DNA from: Desulfovibrio desulfuricans
GTDB taxonomy: Bacteria; Desulfobacterota; Desulfovibrionia; Desulfovibrionales; Desulfovibrionaceae
DNA: 64,000 nucleotides
Direction: 5' to 3'
Assembly: GCA_015062205.1 (NCBI GenBank)
Contig: SUVB01000029.1
Coordinates: 24,506-88,505, forward strand
In this document: positions 9,075 through 17,054 of the stretch, piece by piece
How the letters are laid out: every line of letters begins with the position of its first letter
Numbering within the stretch: position 1 is the first letter of the stretch
Position numbers and translations under genes: made by a program
The notes under the pieces: generated by a model
Seen by the model: only the letters and a program-made list of their open reading frames with translations
Database searches by the model: none
What the model was told of the DNA's origin: nothing

Positions 9075-10265
9075 ATGCCTGTCCTGCATGTTTCCGTAGA
9101 TGATCTGCGTCCCGGTATGTATATTGTCGATACGGGGGCATCCTGGATTGACCATCCGTATCTGTATGCAAAGGAAGGCGTGATTCGCTCCCAGGCGGAA
9201 ATCGCGGAAATCATCCAGCAGGGATTTGCGGAAGCCTATTATGATCCGGAGCAGTCCAACATCAAGCCGGTGGAGCCCATATCTCTCGAAAACGCGGGCG
9301 AGTCGCGCGGCGCGCCTGCCGTGGTGTCGCTGGCGGAGGAACTGCAACAGGCCGAAAACACCTATACCGAGTGCGTCAGGCATGCAAGGGCGTTCATGCT
9401 GGAAGCGCGGAACGGCACGGTTGATCTGGAGGCTTCACGCCCGCTGGTGCACGGCATCATCGACAGCGTCAACCGCAATGTCGATGCCCTGACGTCGCTG
9501 GCAAAAATCAAGCATTACGACGAATACACCTTTGCCCACTGCGTTAATGTGGCCATTTTTTCCGTGGCCTTCGGCAAATATCTGGGGTTTGACCAGCAGA
9601 AGCTGTATCTGCTGGGCATGGCGGGGCTGTTCCACGATCTCGGCAAAATGCGGGTGCCCGTTGAGATCCTCAACGCGCCGCGCCGCCTTACGGATGAAGA
9701 GTTCGCCGTCATGAAAACGCATGCCCGGCTGGGGCAGGACACGCTGGCTTCCGTCAAGGGCATTGAGCCTGAAATCATGCTGGGCGCGGGGCAGCACCAC
9801 GAAAAGCACGACGGTTCGGGCTATCCCGGCCACCTCGTGGGTGCGCGCATCAGCCAGTATGGGCGCATCCTCTCCGTGGCGGACTGCTATGACGCGCTTT
9901 CGGCCAAGCGCGTTTACAAGGCCGCCATGCCGCCCACCAAGGCGCTCTCCATCATGTTTGAAATGCGCAGGGGCGCCTGGGAGCCGGGCCTGCTGGAACA
10001 TTTTATCAAGATGATGGGCATTTATCCGGTGGGAACGCCGGTGGAACTTTCTTCCGGCTTCAGGGGCGTCATTGCCAGGGCCAATCCCGCCATGCCGCTG
10101 CAGCCCGTCGCTGCCGTGGTGCGCGCCCCGGACGGCAGGGGAATTGTCCCGCCGAGAACCGTGGATCTGGCCAAACATCGGGGGATAAAGATTACTCAGC
10201 CCCTGACCGCCGGCGAAGCCGCAGACATTGACGCCCTTTCCATCCTGAAATCGCTGGGGGACTGA
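9075..10265 (+). CDS. HD-GYP domain c-di-GMP phosphodiesterase with DUF3391
   Basis: This 396-residue cytoplasmic protein begins with a DUF3391-like domain (VSVDDLRPGMYIVDTG) and continues with an HD-GYP domain from about residue 130. The metal-binding motifs are present: HCVNVAIFSVAFG, LFHDLGKMRVP (the HD pair) and the GYP block HHEKHDGSGYPGHL. Such enzymes hydrolyse the second messenger cyclic di-GMP. There is no receiver domain, so the input is not a simple response-regulator signal. The start ATG follows AAGGAG at ideal distance. A diguanylate cyclase with an intact GGDEF motif is encoded at 60 kb, so both synthesis and breakdown of cyclic di-GMP are represented in the window. The C-terminal 70 residues form a small extra domain. 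Confidence 0.93.
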   Translation: MPVLHVSVDDLRPGMYIVDTGASWIDHPYLYAKEGVIRSQAEIAEIIQQGFAEAYYDPEQSNIKPVEPISLENAGESRGAPAVVSLAEELQQAENTYTECVRHARAFMLEARNGTVDLEASRPLVHGIIDSVNRNVDALTSLAKIKHYDEYTFAHCVNVAIFSVAFGKYLGFDQQKLYLLGMAGLFHDLGKMRVPVEILNAPRRLTDEEFAVMKTHARLGQDTLASVKGIEPEIMLGAGQHHEKHDGSGYPGHLVGARISQYGRILSVADCYDALSAKRVYKAAMPPTKALSIMFEMRRGAWEPGLLEHFIKMMGIYPVGTPVELSSGFRGVIARANPAMPLQPVAAVVRAPDGRGIVPPRTVDLAKHRGIKITQPLTAGEAADIDALSILKSLGD

Positions 10266-10377
10266 ACGGCGAAGGGGCGGCCTGCGCGTGGCGCGTCAGG
10301 AATGCCGGCCCCGGCGCAGCCGACAGGCCCCATGCCGGGGCGGGAAGGCTGCCGGGTTCAGATCGCCGCTGGGAACA

Positions 10378-10644
10378 TCACGAAGGCCGCGCGCCGTTCC
10401 GTTTTTCCAGGAATTCCCTGCCCGCCGCCGTAACTGCGCGTCCGTCAGCGACATCCGCCACCCAGCCCTTGCGGTACAATTCGTCCAGAACGTCCTTGTC
10501 CACGTCATCCGCGCCGTCATGGACGGCCGTCAGGGCGGCGTGCAAGCGCTCCGTTTTCTTTGCCCTGCTGTCTTCATAAAACTTGTGGACATATGCGGCG
10601 GCGACAACGGATGCGGCGCCGAGGCAAAAGGAAATGACGGCCAT
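10378..10644 (-). CDS. Small membrane-anchored hypothetical protein
   Basis: This 88-residue protein has an N-terminal hydrophobic segment (AVISFCLGAASVVAAAYVH) and a soluble acidic/basic tail (KFYEDSRAKKTERLHAALTA, then DELYRKGWVADVADGR). I chose the ATG at 10644, which has AGGAG six bases upstream, over a longer frame without a ribosome-binding site. I recognise no family. It is convergent with the HD-GYP gene and on the same strand as the lipoprotein gene, 136 bases downstream of it. Confidence 0.6.
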   Translation of the reverse strand: MAVISFCLGAASVVAAAYVHKFYEDSRAKKTERLHAALTAVHDGADDVDKDVLDELYRKGWVADVADGRAVTAAGREFLEKRNGARPS

Positions 10645-10780
10645 GACATGCTCCTGTTGCAAAAACAGCCCTTGCAGCGTTTCGACCGCCGCTGCCGAAC
10701 CCGTCACGAAGGGCAGGCCGCCCGGCAGAGGCGCATGCGGCGAGGATAGACGACGGTCAAGCGGCAGGCAAGCGGACAGG

Positions 10781-11497
10781 TCAGAGGTTGCGTTCCTCCA
10801 GACCGCCGGTTACGGGCGCATGCGCATCCGGCGGGGTGGTGATCGTTTGCAGGCCGGGCAGCACATCATGCACCTCCGTGGGCGGGGCCAGGGGGTCGGC
10901 GGCATCGCGCCGGATGACCTTGCTGTCACGCACATAGAGGGAGCAGGCCAGCCCGAAACACTCGTAGATGGCCGCCAGCGTGCCCTCAAGCTTTTCCCGC
11001 CCGTTGCCCGGCGGCGGCACAAGCACATAATAGGTGCGCGTGCGTCCGCCGCGCTTGGGTTCCACCATGCAGGAGACAATCCATTCGTCCCGGCCGTCAT
11101 TGTCCCAGTCCGCGATGGCGATCATGTTCACAACAATTTTTTGCGTGGCGTGGTCGATGCTGAAGCCGTTATCCCAGTGCCGCACGCGGCTGTCCGGCTG
11201 GATGGTGGCGGCGAAAACGGGGCCGAGGTAGATATCGTGCACGGTATCGGGCTGGTGCATGAAGGACGGGGAGAGGCGCCGGAACAGGATATCGCCGTAG
11301 TTCTGCATTCCTGCAAGGGAAAGGGGGGCGACATAGTCGCCGTCCTTGTCCAGCAGATTGCGGGCCTGCATTTCCTTGGACATATTGTGCGCCATACGCA
11401 GGAATTCCTGTTTCTCCACAACGACAACGGGTCGGGTGGCGCACCCGGCAAGCAGGCCGCACAGGCAGAACAGCGCCCAGAATCGCAATACAATCAT
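10781..11497 (-). CDS. Lipoprotein with FG-GAP-like calcium-binding loop
   Basis: This 238-residue lipoprotein has the signal sequence MIVLRFWALFCLCGLLAGC with the lipobox LAGC (Cys at about residue 19). The start is the ATG at 11497, eleven bases after CAGGAG; the open frame extends further upstream but without a signal. In the middle the segment AIADWDNDGRDEWIV resembles a single FG-GAP/VCBS repeat loop, in which the D-N-D-G-R-D residues bind calcium. The N-terminal part of the mature protein is helical, and the C-terminus is proline rich. Exact function is unknown. It is divergent from an HlyD-type adaptor gene, the two sharing a 220-base promoter region. Confidence 0.72.
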   Translation of the reverse strand: MIVLRFWALFCLCGLLAGCATRPVVVVEKQEFLRMAHNMSKEMQARNLLDKDGDYVAPLSLAGMQNYGDILFRRLSPSFMHQPDTVHDIYLGPVFAATIQPDSRVRHWDNGFSIDHATQKIVVNMIAIADWDNDGRDEWIVSCMVEPKRGGRTRTYYVLVPPPGNGREKLEGTLAAIYECFGLACSLYVRDSKVIRRDAADPLAPPTEVHDVLPGLQTITTPPDAHAPVTGGLEERNL

Positions 11498-11603
11498 ATT
11501 CCGCACAGCTCCTGACGGCGCGCCGCCGGCGGGATGGCGCGCACTGTAATTCCGTGTCGTTGTAAGCGTCCGTCCGGCGGTTGTAAAGGCGGAAAATTTG
11601 TTC

Positions 11604-11619
11604 TGGCACGCCGCCTGCA
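11604..11619 (+). promoter_or_regulatory. Candidate sigma54 (-24/-12) promoter of the HlyD-type gene
   Basis: TGGCACGCCGCCTGCA matches the sigma54 pattern TGGCACG-N4-TTGCW with one mismatch (C for T in the TTGC block). The invariant GG and GC are correctly spaced (GG at 11605-11606, GC at 11617-11618). It is 102 bases upstream of the adaptor start. The match is weaker than those upstream of flgB and fliF. Confidence 0.4.
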
Positions 11620-11720
11620 TAGCTGGTACGAATAGGCACAAAACGGACGCCGTTGAACGCAAACATGACGCAAACGACAGCCGCGCGGCACAACGCGCGG
11701 CCCGATTCCGGGAGGCAACC

Positions 11721-12908
11721 ATGCCGGACGCCCTCTATATTGAGATGCCCAGCGCAACCCCTGTAAAAAAACGTCGCCTCTGGCTGCGTCTGCTGCCCGT
11801 CTGGGCTTTGCTGGGCTGCGCCGTCGGCGTGGTGTGGTGGGTCATGGCCGGGAGGGTCGCCAGTTCATGGGGCATGCTTGACGGCATGGTGTTCCCCGTA
11901 GCGTCGGATTTTGCCGCCCGGGTGGAGGCCGTGGCCGTGCGCGAGGGCGACTCCGTGCGCGAGGGGCAGATCATCGCCCGGCTGGACGCGCGCGAGGCCG
12001 CACGTCATCTGGACGCGGCCGGCCGCAACGTGGCGGGGCTGCGCGCGTCGGCGGCTCCTCCCGATATGGAGGAGACCGCCGCCCGCCTTCGTGACGTGCA
12101 GGAGGCGGAGCGGGACATGACCCGCCGCCTCGCGTCCGCGCGTCATGAGGAGGAGGCAAGGAAAAAGCGGCGCGAGGATCTGGTGGCGGAGCATGTGCGT
12201 GCGCAGCTGGCCCTGCGCACGCTGGAAACCCAGGGGGGGGAACACGCTGTGGGCCAGACGCGCTATGCGGCAGCCCGGCAGGCTGAGGCGCGGGCGCGGG
12301 CTGCCATGGAGCAGGCCGCAGCGGAATTTGAGCAGGCCAGTCTTGCGCGGGCGGCCATGGACCAGGAACTGGCCCGCGTGCGGGAGGAGACGCTGCGCTA
12401 CAGGCAGCTGGCCTCGCGCAGCCGGTACGCCATGCCCAACTACACCAGGGAGGCGCTGACGCGCGCCGGGGTTCCACGGCAGCAGAGTCCGGACGGCAAT
12501 CTCTATGCCCCGAGGGACGGTCGCATCCTGCGCGGCCTGGCCGCACAGGGGCAGATGGTGCAGGCCGGAGAGCCCGTGGCCTTGCTGCTGCCCGAGGGCA
12601 AGGGCGCCCGCAATGCCTACTGGGTGCTGGCCTTCTTTCCGCAGTCGGAGGGCGCAGGCCTCAAGGCCGGGCAGAAATGCTCCATCACGGTGGACGGTGA
12701 AAAAGGGGAGTTCTCCGGGAGGGTGTATGACGTGCTGGAACCGCAGCCTCTGCCCGCTGCGGCGCGATCCGCGGCAACGGAGGAGGGCGGGGCCGCTCCG
12801 GCGCTCTTCGTGCCCGCGCGCGTGCTCATCGACAACACGGAGGAGCGCACGCTCACGCCGGGCGTGGAAGCGCGCTGTGTGGTCAGCACGCGCCGCATCC
12901 TGCCCTGA
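11721..12908 (+). CDS. HlyD/EmrA-type membrane fusion protein
   Basis: This 395-residue periplasmic adaptor starts at the ATG at 11721, six bases after GGAGG. A single N-terminal membrane anchor (LLPVWALLGCAVGVVWWVMA) is followed by a lipoyl/biotinyl half (DFAARVEAVAVREGDSVREG), a long alpha-helical hairpin rich in Ala, Arg and Glu (about residues 100-235), the second lipoyl half (APRDGRILRGLAAQGQMVQA) and a beta-barrel. Such proteins connect an inner-membrane ABC or MFS exporter to TolC. No partner transporter is encoded next to it, so it is an orphan in this window. A candidate sigma54 promoter lies upstream, and the gene is convergent with the YcaO gene. Confidence 0.85.
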   Translation: MPDALYIEMPSATPVKKRRLWLRLLPVWALLGCAVGVVWWVMAGRVASSWGMLDGMVFPVASDFAARVEAVAVREGDSVREGQIIARLDAREAARHLDAAGRNVAGLRASAAPPDMEETAARLRDVQEAERDMTRRLASARHEEEARKKRREDLVAEHVRAQLALRTLETQGGEHAVGQTRYAAARQAEARARAAMEQAAAEFEQASLARAAMDQELARVREETLRYRQLASRSRYAMPNYTREALTRAGVPRQQSPDGNLYAPRDGRILRGLAAQGQMVQAGEPVALLLPEGKGARNAYWVLAFFPQSEGAGLKAGQKCSITVDGEKGEFSGRVYDVLEPQPLPAAARSAATEEGGAAPALFVPARVLIDNTEERTLTPGVEARCVVSTRRILP

Positions 12909-12933
12909 ACGCTTCCGGAGGGTTCAGTCTTTT
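12905..12933. terminator. Terminator between convergent HlyD-type and YcaO genes
   Basis: CTGAAC (12905-12910) pairs with GTTCAG (12922-12927) across a GC-rich loop that can pair further, followed by TCTTTT. The stem overlaps the stop codons of both genes, so it may serve both directions. Confidence 0.6.
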
Positions 12934-14672
12934 GCCTTGCCCAGTTCGGCAAGATGCGTGCGGGCGAACTCCAGGTCCGGGTCCAGTTCCAGCGCGGCGC
13001 GCAGATGTTCGCGGGCGGCGTCGGCCTTGCCCAGGAATTTTTCGCACAGGCCCAGGTTGGCCAGGTCCACGGCCGAGCCCTTGTCCACGCGCAGCACGGC
13101 GCGGAATGCCGCCCCGGCTCCGGCGTAGTCCCCGCACCTGAAGCGGGCCACGCCCAGCAGGTTGCCGTATTCCTTCATTTCCGGGCAGAGGCGTGCGGCC
13201 TCTTCCAGCGCCGGCAGGGCCTCCTGCCAGCGGCCGTCAAGGGTATCTGCGTAGCCCTGGTAGAAGGCGGCCAGCGCGCGCGAGTCCGCATCCGGCTGCA
13301 GGGGAACGGCGGCGGCAAAGGATGCGCGGGCTGCCGCGCGGTTTTCGGCGCGAAGCGCCAGCATGCCCTCGAAGAAGGGCAGAAAATGCGCGCCGGGATA
13401 GCATTCGGCCAGCACACAAAGCCCGCGCAGGGCGGTGGCGGCGTCGGCCTCCTCCACGAGCTTGCGGCCCGTAAACAGGCCCAGGCTCTCGTTGCGGTCG
13501 CGTTCGCGGAATTCCAGGCCGGGCACGATGCTGTAGTGCGCGGGCACGCCCACAGCCGGGTTGGTGGTCTCCACGGCGTAGAGTTCCAGCGGGGCCAGCC
13601 CGCGCGCGGCGGTCAGCAGTTCCTCGCGGATGTCGCTGTTCCCCACGCCCGGCAGGGAGGAGAGCGGAACAACAGGGCCCTGCTGCAGCCAGTCCGCCTG
13701 TGCAGGTTCGCTGAACTTGGGCAGGCCTGAGGCCTCATAGCAGGCATGGGTGCAGAAATCGCCCGCCAGTTGCGCCACCTCGGTGACGGCGCGTATGGCC
13801 GCCTTGGCCGGGGAGGCCGCCGTGCCCGCCGTGAAGACGATTTCCGAACTGTCGGGGAAGGTGGCCGGGTCCCAGGCTAGGGCCGCCACCGTGGGCAGGG
13901 GCATGCCCTGCGAGAAGTCCTTGAGCAGCAGGCGCACGCCCTCGCGTTCAAAGGCCGCCAGCAGTCCTGCCAGCACGGGGTCCCCTGTGCAGGAGGCCGG
14001 GTCAATGGTGGGCAGGACGGGGCGCAGGCGGTCTGCCCTGCAGCAGACGTGCCGTTCAACCAGTTCGCACAGGCCCTGCAACAGGGATTCTTCCGCGCTG
14101 TTGCCCGCAGACGTGCCGTTGAATTCGCCCAGCAGCTTGAACCAGTCCAGCGGCAGCCAGACCGTGCGCGCGTCTGTCAGGCGCGTTGCCGGGTAGAAGA
14201 GCCAGGGCGTGAGATCCAGCACGCGGCGCGCCTGTTCGGGCGCAAGCGCGTCGTGCACGGAAAGCAGCATGGATTCCACGGGCAGCAGCGCCTCGCCGAA
14301 GCGGGCTTCGGCCTCGCTCCATGTGGCGCGGACCATGTGCGGCCGCTCTTCCCAGAAGCTGAAAAAGGCGTAGCGCTCCATAAGTTCCATGAGTGCGGAG
14401 GCTTCGGCCTGTTCCGGAGAGGAACCCTTGCCCATCTGCTTGCGCACGGGCATGACGCGTTTGGCGTCGGCCCCGCATTCGCTCAGGAACACCGGGATGC
14501 CCAGCCTGCCCGCATCAACGCGGCGCGTGCGGGCCAGAATGTCCAGGCCGCTGTGCGCCAGCCTGCCGCGCACGCGGGCAATGGTGTCGGCCGGCGTCAC
14601 GGCCTTGTCCAGGTCGCGGGTGTAGCCCTTGGGGCAGGGGGCGAGGAGAATGCGGGGAAGCTGCGCGTTCAT
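12924..14672 (-). CDS. YcaO-domain protein with C-terminal TPR region
   Basis: This 582-residue protein has an N-terminal to central YcaO fold (about residues 30-400) and three or four tetratricopeptide-like repeats at the C-terminus (AAFYQGYADTLDGRWQEALP, AVDLANLGLCEKFLGKADAA, AREHLRAALELDPDLEFART). YcaO enzymes use ATP to activate amide carbonyls, forming azolines, thioamides or amidines in peptides, or assist RimO-type ribosomal methylthiolation. Glutamate-rich helices typical of the nucleotide/magnesium site are visible: SSPEQAEASALMELMERY and SAEESLLQGLCELVERH. The start ATG overlaps the stop of the upstream methyltransferase gene (ATGA), so they are translationally coupled. There is no obvious precursor peptide gene nearby. 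The target is unknown. Confidence 0.85.
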   Translation of the reverse strand: MNAQLPRILLAPCPKGYTRDLDKAVTPADTIARVRGRLAHSGLDILARTRRVDAGRLGIPVFLSECGADAKRVMPVRKQMGKGSSPEQAEASALMELMERYAFFSFWEERPHMVRATWSEAEARFGEALLPVESMLLSVHDALAPEQARRVLDLTPWLFYPATRLTDARTVWLPLDWFKLLGEFNGTSAGNSAEESLLQGLCELVERHVCCRADRLRPVLPTIDPASCTGDPVLAGLLAAFEREGVRLLLKDFSQGMPLPTVAALAWDPATFPDSSEIVFTAGTAASPAKAAIRAVTEVAQLAGDFCTHACYEASGLPKFSEPAQADWLQQGPVVPLSSLPGVGNSDIREELLTAARGLAPLELYAVETTNPAVGVPAHYSIVPGLEFRERDRNESLGLFTGRKLVEEADAATALRGLCVLAECYPGAHFLPFFEGMLALRAENRAAARASFAAAVPLQPDADSRALAAFYQGYADTLDGRWQEALPALEEAARLCPEMKEYGNLLGVARFRCGDYAGAGAAFRAVLRVDKGSAVDLANLGLCEKFLGKADAAREHLRAALELDPDLEFARTHLAELGKAKD

Positions 14673-15439
14673 GGCCGCTCCAGAATGAGGATGCTGTAGA
14701 TGCGGCGCTGCTCGCCGCCGTCTTCGTCGTGCGCCGTGACGCCGATATGCCCCTCGGTGACGCGGAAGGTCCCGGCCGCCAGTTTGGCGAAGCGGGGCTT
14801 GGCGCGGGCAATGTCCGTACAGAAAAAGGCCTTGCCGCCCGGTGCGAGGTGCCGGTCCACAAACCTGACCAGCGGGCGGTGCAGTTCGTCAAGGTAGAGC
14901 ATTTCCGACGCGGCGATCCTGTCAAACCCGTCGGGAAAGCGCGGGTCCCGCCCCGGCGCGGTCACGTCCAGCCGGGTTACGGCAACGCGCCCGGCAAGGC
15001 CGTTGCGCAGCACGTTGGCCCGGGCGAAGCGCAGGGCCTCCTCCACCACATCCGTCAGCACGATGCGTCCAAAGCCGAAGCGCGCGGCCACCAGACTCAG
15101 CACGCCGCAGCCCGCGCCCAGTTCCAGCAGGGATTTGCCCTCCGGCTCGTACTTGCGCAACAGGCGTCCCAGCACGAAGGAGCCGGGCCAGATCTTTGCC
15201 CAGAGGGGCAGATCCTTGAGCGGGTTTTGAATGGCCCGGCGCTGCAAGAGCTTGTCCAGATGGGCCTGCATGTTGCGGATGGCCAGCACTTCCAGCGGCC
15301 TGTCATCCACATGCAGGGGTTCAAATTCCACGTCAAAGTCCATGCGGATGCGCGCAAGCAGGGCGTCAAGCTCCTCCCGGGCCTGGGGCTCGAGGGGCGG
15401 GGGCGCGGATGCGGCCGGGGTGGGCGCGGATGTGGGCAT
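14669..15439 (-). CDS. Class I SAM-dependent methyltransferase coupled to YcaO
   Basis: This 256-residue protein begins with a proline/alanine-rich stretch, then a helical region and a Rossmann methyltransferase domain. The SAM-binding glycine motif is LLELGAGCGVLSLVAARFG, with LTDVVEEALRFARANVLRNG as the acidic second strand. The pattern PLWAKIWPGSFVLGRLLRK before motif I resembles the Methyltransf_16/METTL-type protein lysine methyltransferases, and AASEMLYLDELH is at the catalytic-strand position. The ATG at 15439, after AAGGAAC, is preferred over a longer frame. The stop overlaps the YcaO start by four bases. It is divergent from prmA, itself a protein methyltransferase gene. The substrate is unknown; a ribosomal or translation protein is a guess. 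Confidence 0.82.
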   Translation of the reverse strand: MPTSAPTPAASAPPPLEPQAREELDALLARIRMDFDVEFEPLHVDDRPLEVLAIRNMQAHLDKLLQRRAIQNPLKDLPLWAKIWPGSFVLGRLLRKYEPEGKSLLELGAGCGVLSLVAARFGFGRIVLTDVVEEALRFARANVLRNGLAGRVAVTRLDVTAPGRDPRFPDGFDRIAASEMLYLDELHRPLVRFVDRHLAPGGKAFFCTDIARAKPRFAKLAAGTFRVTEGHIGVTAHDEDGGEQRRIYSILILERP

Positions 15440-15630
15440 GCCTGTTCCTTGGGCAAGAAGGTGCGTGAAGATGAGGAAGTACAGTACGCGCATTCGGCGG
15501 GCAAGGCAATACATAGCATCTTACTATGTTATTTGGCAGGGGGCGTCGGCGCCGCTCGACCTTGCGCGGAAAATCCGGCATACTGCACCAGTGCCGGGCG
15601 CGCCGCCCGACCGTAACCCGGAGTCCACGC

Positions 15631-16479
15631 ATGGAAGCAATGTTTCGCCTTGAGGCTCTTGTGGCGGAGGAAGACGCCGACCGCGCCACCGGCTTTCTGA
15701 CCCTGAACGTGCCCTTTGGCTGGGAGGAGGAAAGCCTGCCCACCGGGGAAACGCGTTTCCGCATTCACTGTGACAGTGAGGAATTCATCCGGAAGCTGCA
15801 CCGCGGCTTGTGCGATGCGGTCCCCGAAGCGCAGTGCGCCGTGGCCGCGCTGGAAGCGCAGGACTGGCTGGCCGCCTGGCGGCAGTTTTTCACGCCGGTT
15901 CCCTGCGGCAGCCGTTTCGTGGTGCTGCCCCCCTGGCTGGCGGACACGCCGGATTTCCCGGGGCGGACAAAGGTGCTCATCGAACCCAAGAGCGCTTTCG
16001 GCACGGGCCATCACGCCACCACGGCCCTGTGCCTCACGGTGTTGAGCAACCTGCTGGATGCCGGGCGGCTGCGGGCCGGGCAGACGTTTCTGGATCTGGG
16101 CACGGGCTCGGGCGTGCTGGCCATTGCCTGCTGCAGAAGCGGGCTTACGGGCGAGGGCTACGACATTGACCCTCTGGCTGTGGACAACGCGCGGGAGAAT
16201 CGCGCGCTCAACAGCGCTGCGGGCCTTGAACTGGGCCTCGGCAGCATCGACGCGACGGCCGGGCGCTGTTACGATCTGGTGCTGGCCAATATCCTGGCCC
16301 GTCCGCTGACGGAGATGGCCCCGGACATCGCTGCGGCCCGCAAGCCCGGCGGCTGCCTGGTGCTCTCCGGCCTGCTGACAATCCAGGCGGACGGCGTGGA
16401 GGCGGCCTATGCGGCGCAGGGGCTGCCCGTCCCGCAGCGCGTGGTGGACGGCGAATGGTGCGCGCTGGTCTGGGAATAG
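15631..16479 (+). CDS. prmA: Ribosomal protein L11 methyltransferase
   Basis: PrmA trimethylates ribosomal protein L11 using SAM. The 282-residue protein has the expected N-terminal substrate-recognition domain and the PrmA hallmark KVLIEPKSAFGTGHHATTAL, followed by motif I FLDLGTGSGVLAIACCRSG and the catalytic-strand sequence LVLANILARPLTEM. It is slightly shorter than E. coli PrmA (293). I chose the ATG at 15631, seven bases after CGGAG; the frame upstream has no ribosome-binding site. The next small gene begins inside its last 25 bases. Confidence 0.93.
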   Translation: MEAMFRLEALVAEEDADRATGFLTLNVPFGWEEESLPTGETRFRIHCDSEEFIRKLHRGLCDAVPEAQCAVAALEAQDWLAAWRQFFTPVPCGSRFVVLPPWLADTPDFPGRTKVLIEPKSAFGTGHHATTALCLTVLSNLLDAGRLRAGQTFLDLGTGSGVLAIACCRSGLTGEGYDIDPLAVDNARENRALNSAAGLELGLGSIDATAGRCYDLVLANILARPLTEMAPDIAAARKPGGCLVLSGLLTIQADGVEAAYAAQGLPVPQRVVDGEWCALVWE

Positions 16480-16853
16480 GCGCGGCCCTGTTGCCTGTTG
16501 CCGCTGCGGCCGCCGGGGCGGCGGAGTTGCCTCCGCTCGTTCTGCGGCTGCCTGCGGAGCGCGCGGCGGCATGTCTGTTTGCCGCGCTGCTGGGCGTCGG
16601 CGCATGCGCGCAAGTGGTCGGCCTGTGGAGGCATTGCCGCGTTCTGCTGGTTGCGGGGGCCGCGCTGGTGTGTTGCGCGGCGCTGTCAGATCGCGATGTC
16701 GTGCTGGCGGTGGGGCAGGTGTTCGTGACCGCTGCGCTGTGGCCCTGCGCGCGCAGGCCCCCGGCCAAAAAGGCCGGGCCGGCGCGGGACGGCACGGCGA
16801 AGATGGTTGCGCAGGGCGCGCGCGGCGGCGCGCACGCACAGGAGGGACGATGA
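16455..16853 (+). CDS. Small polytopic membrane protein, possibly LAB_N-like
   Basis: This 132-residue protein has four hydrophobic stretches and a basic, low-complexity tail. The segment WRHCRVLLVAGAALVCCAAL followed by SDRDVVLAVGQVF is reminiscent of the lipid-A-disaccharide synthase N-terminal (LAB_N) domain, in which a W, a glycine-rich helix, R-DPVF and GQ occur in this order; this is a speculative resemblance. It starts within prmA (25-base overlap), and its stop overlaps the ATG of the next gene (ATGA), which supports translation as part of a prmA operon. The frame is open in GC-rich DNA, so it could still be a chance frame. Confidence 0.5.
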   Translation: MVRAGLGIGAALLPVAAAAAGAAELPPLVLRLPAERAAACLFAALLGVGACAQVVGLWRHCRVLLVAGAALVCCAALSDRDVVLAVGQVFVTAALWPCARRPPAKKAGPARDGTAKMVAQGARGGAHAQEGR

Positions 16854-17002
16854 ACGACATGCTGATGATAGCCGGAGTCGCCGGACTGTCGTTTTTTCTC
16901 GGCGTGCTGGTCGGCAGCAGCGCGTATCCCTGGACGACCTTCGGCATCTGTATGGTCGTGGGCGCGGCTACGGGGGGCATCATCTATCTGATGCGCCGAT
17001 AG
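16850..17002 (+). CDS. 50-residue hydrophobic small protein
   Basis: A short gene with an excellent ribosome-binding site (AGGAGGG, five bases before the ATG at 16850). The product is almost entirely two membrane helices (MLMIAGVAGLSFFLGVLVG and TFGICMVVGAATGGIIYLM) ending in two arginines. No family is recognised. It is coupled to the previous small membrane protein by an ATGA overlap and probably co-transcribed from prmA. Confidence 0.65.
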   Translation: MNDMLMIAGVAGLSFFLGVLVGSSAYPWTTFGICMVVGAATGGIIYLMRR

Positions 17003-17054
17003 CCCGTTCCCGTTTCCTGTCCCGCCGGGGAAAGCCCCGGAGCGCCTTCGGCCT

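Noticed and set aside
16409..16849. N-terminal part of a 197-codon frame ending at 17002
   Set aside because: It overlaps prmA with Arg/Gly/Cys-rich shadow composition; only the last 50 codons, after a strong ribosome-binding site, look like a gene.
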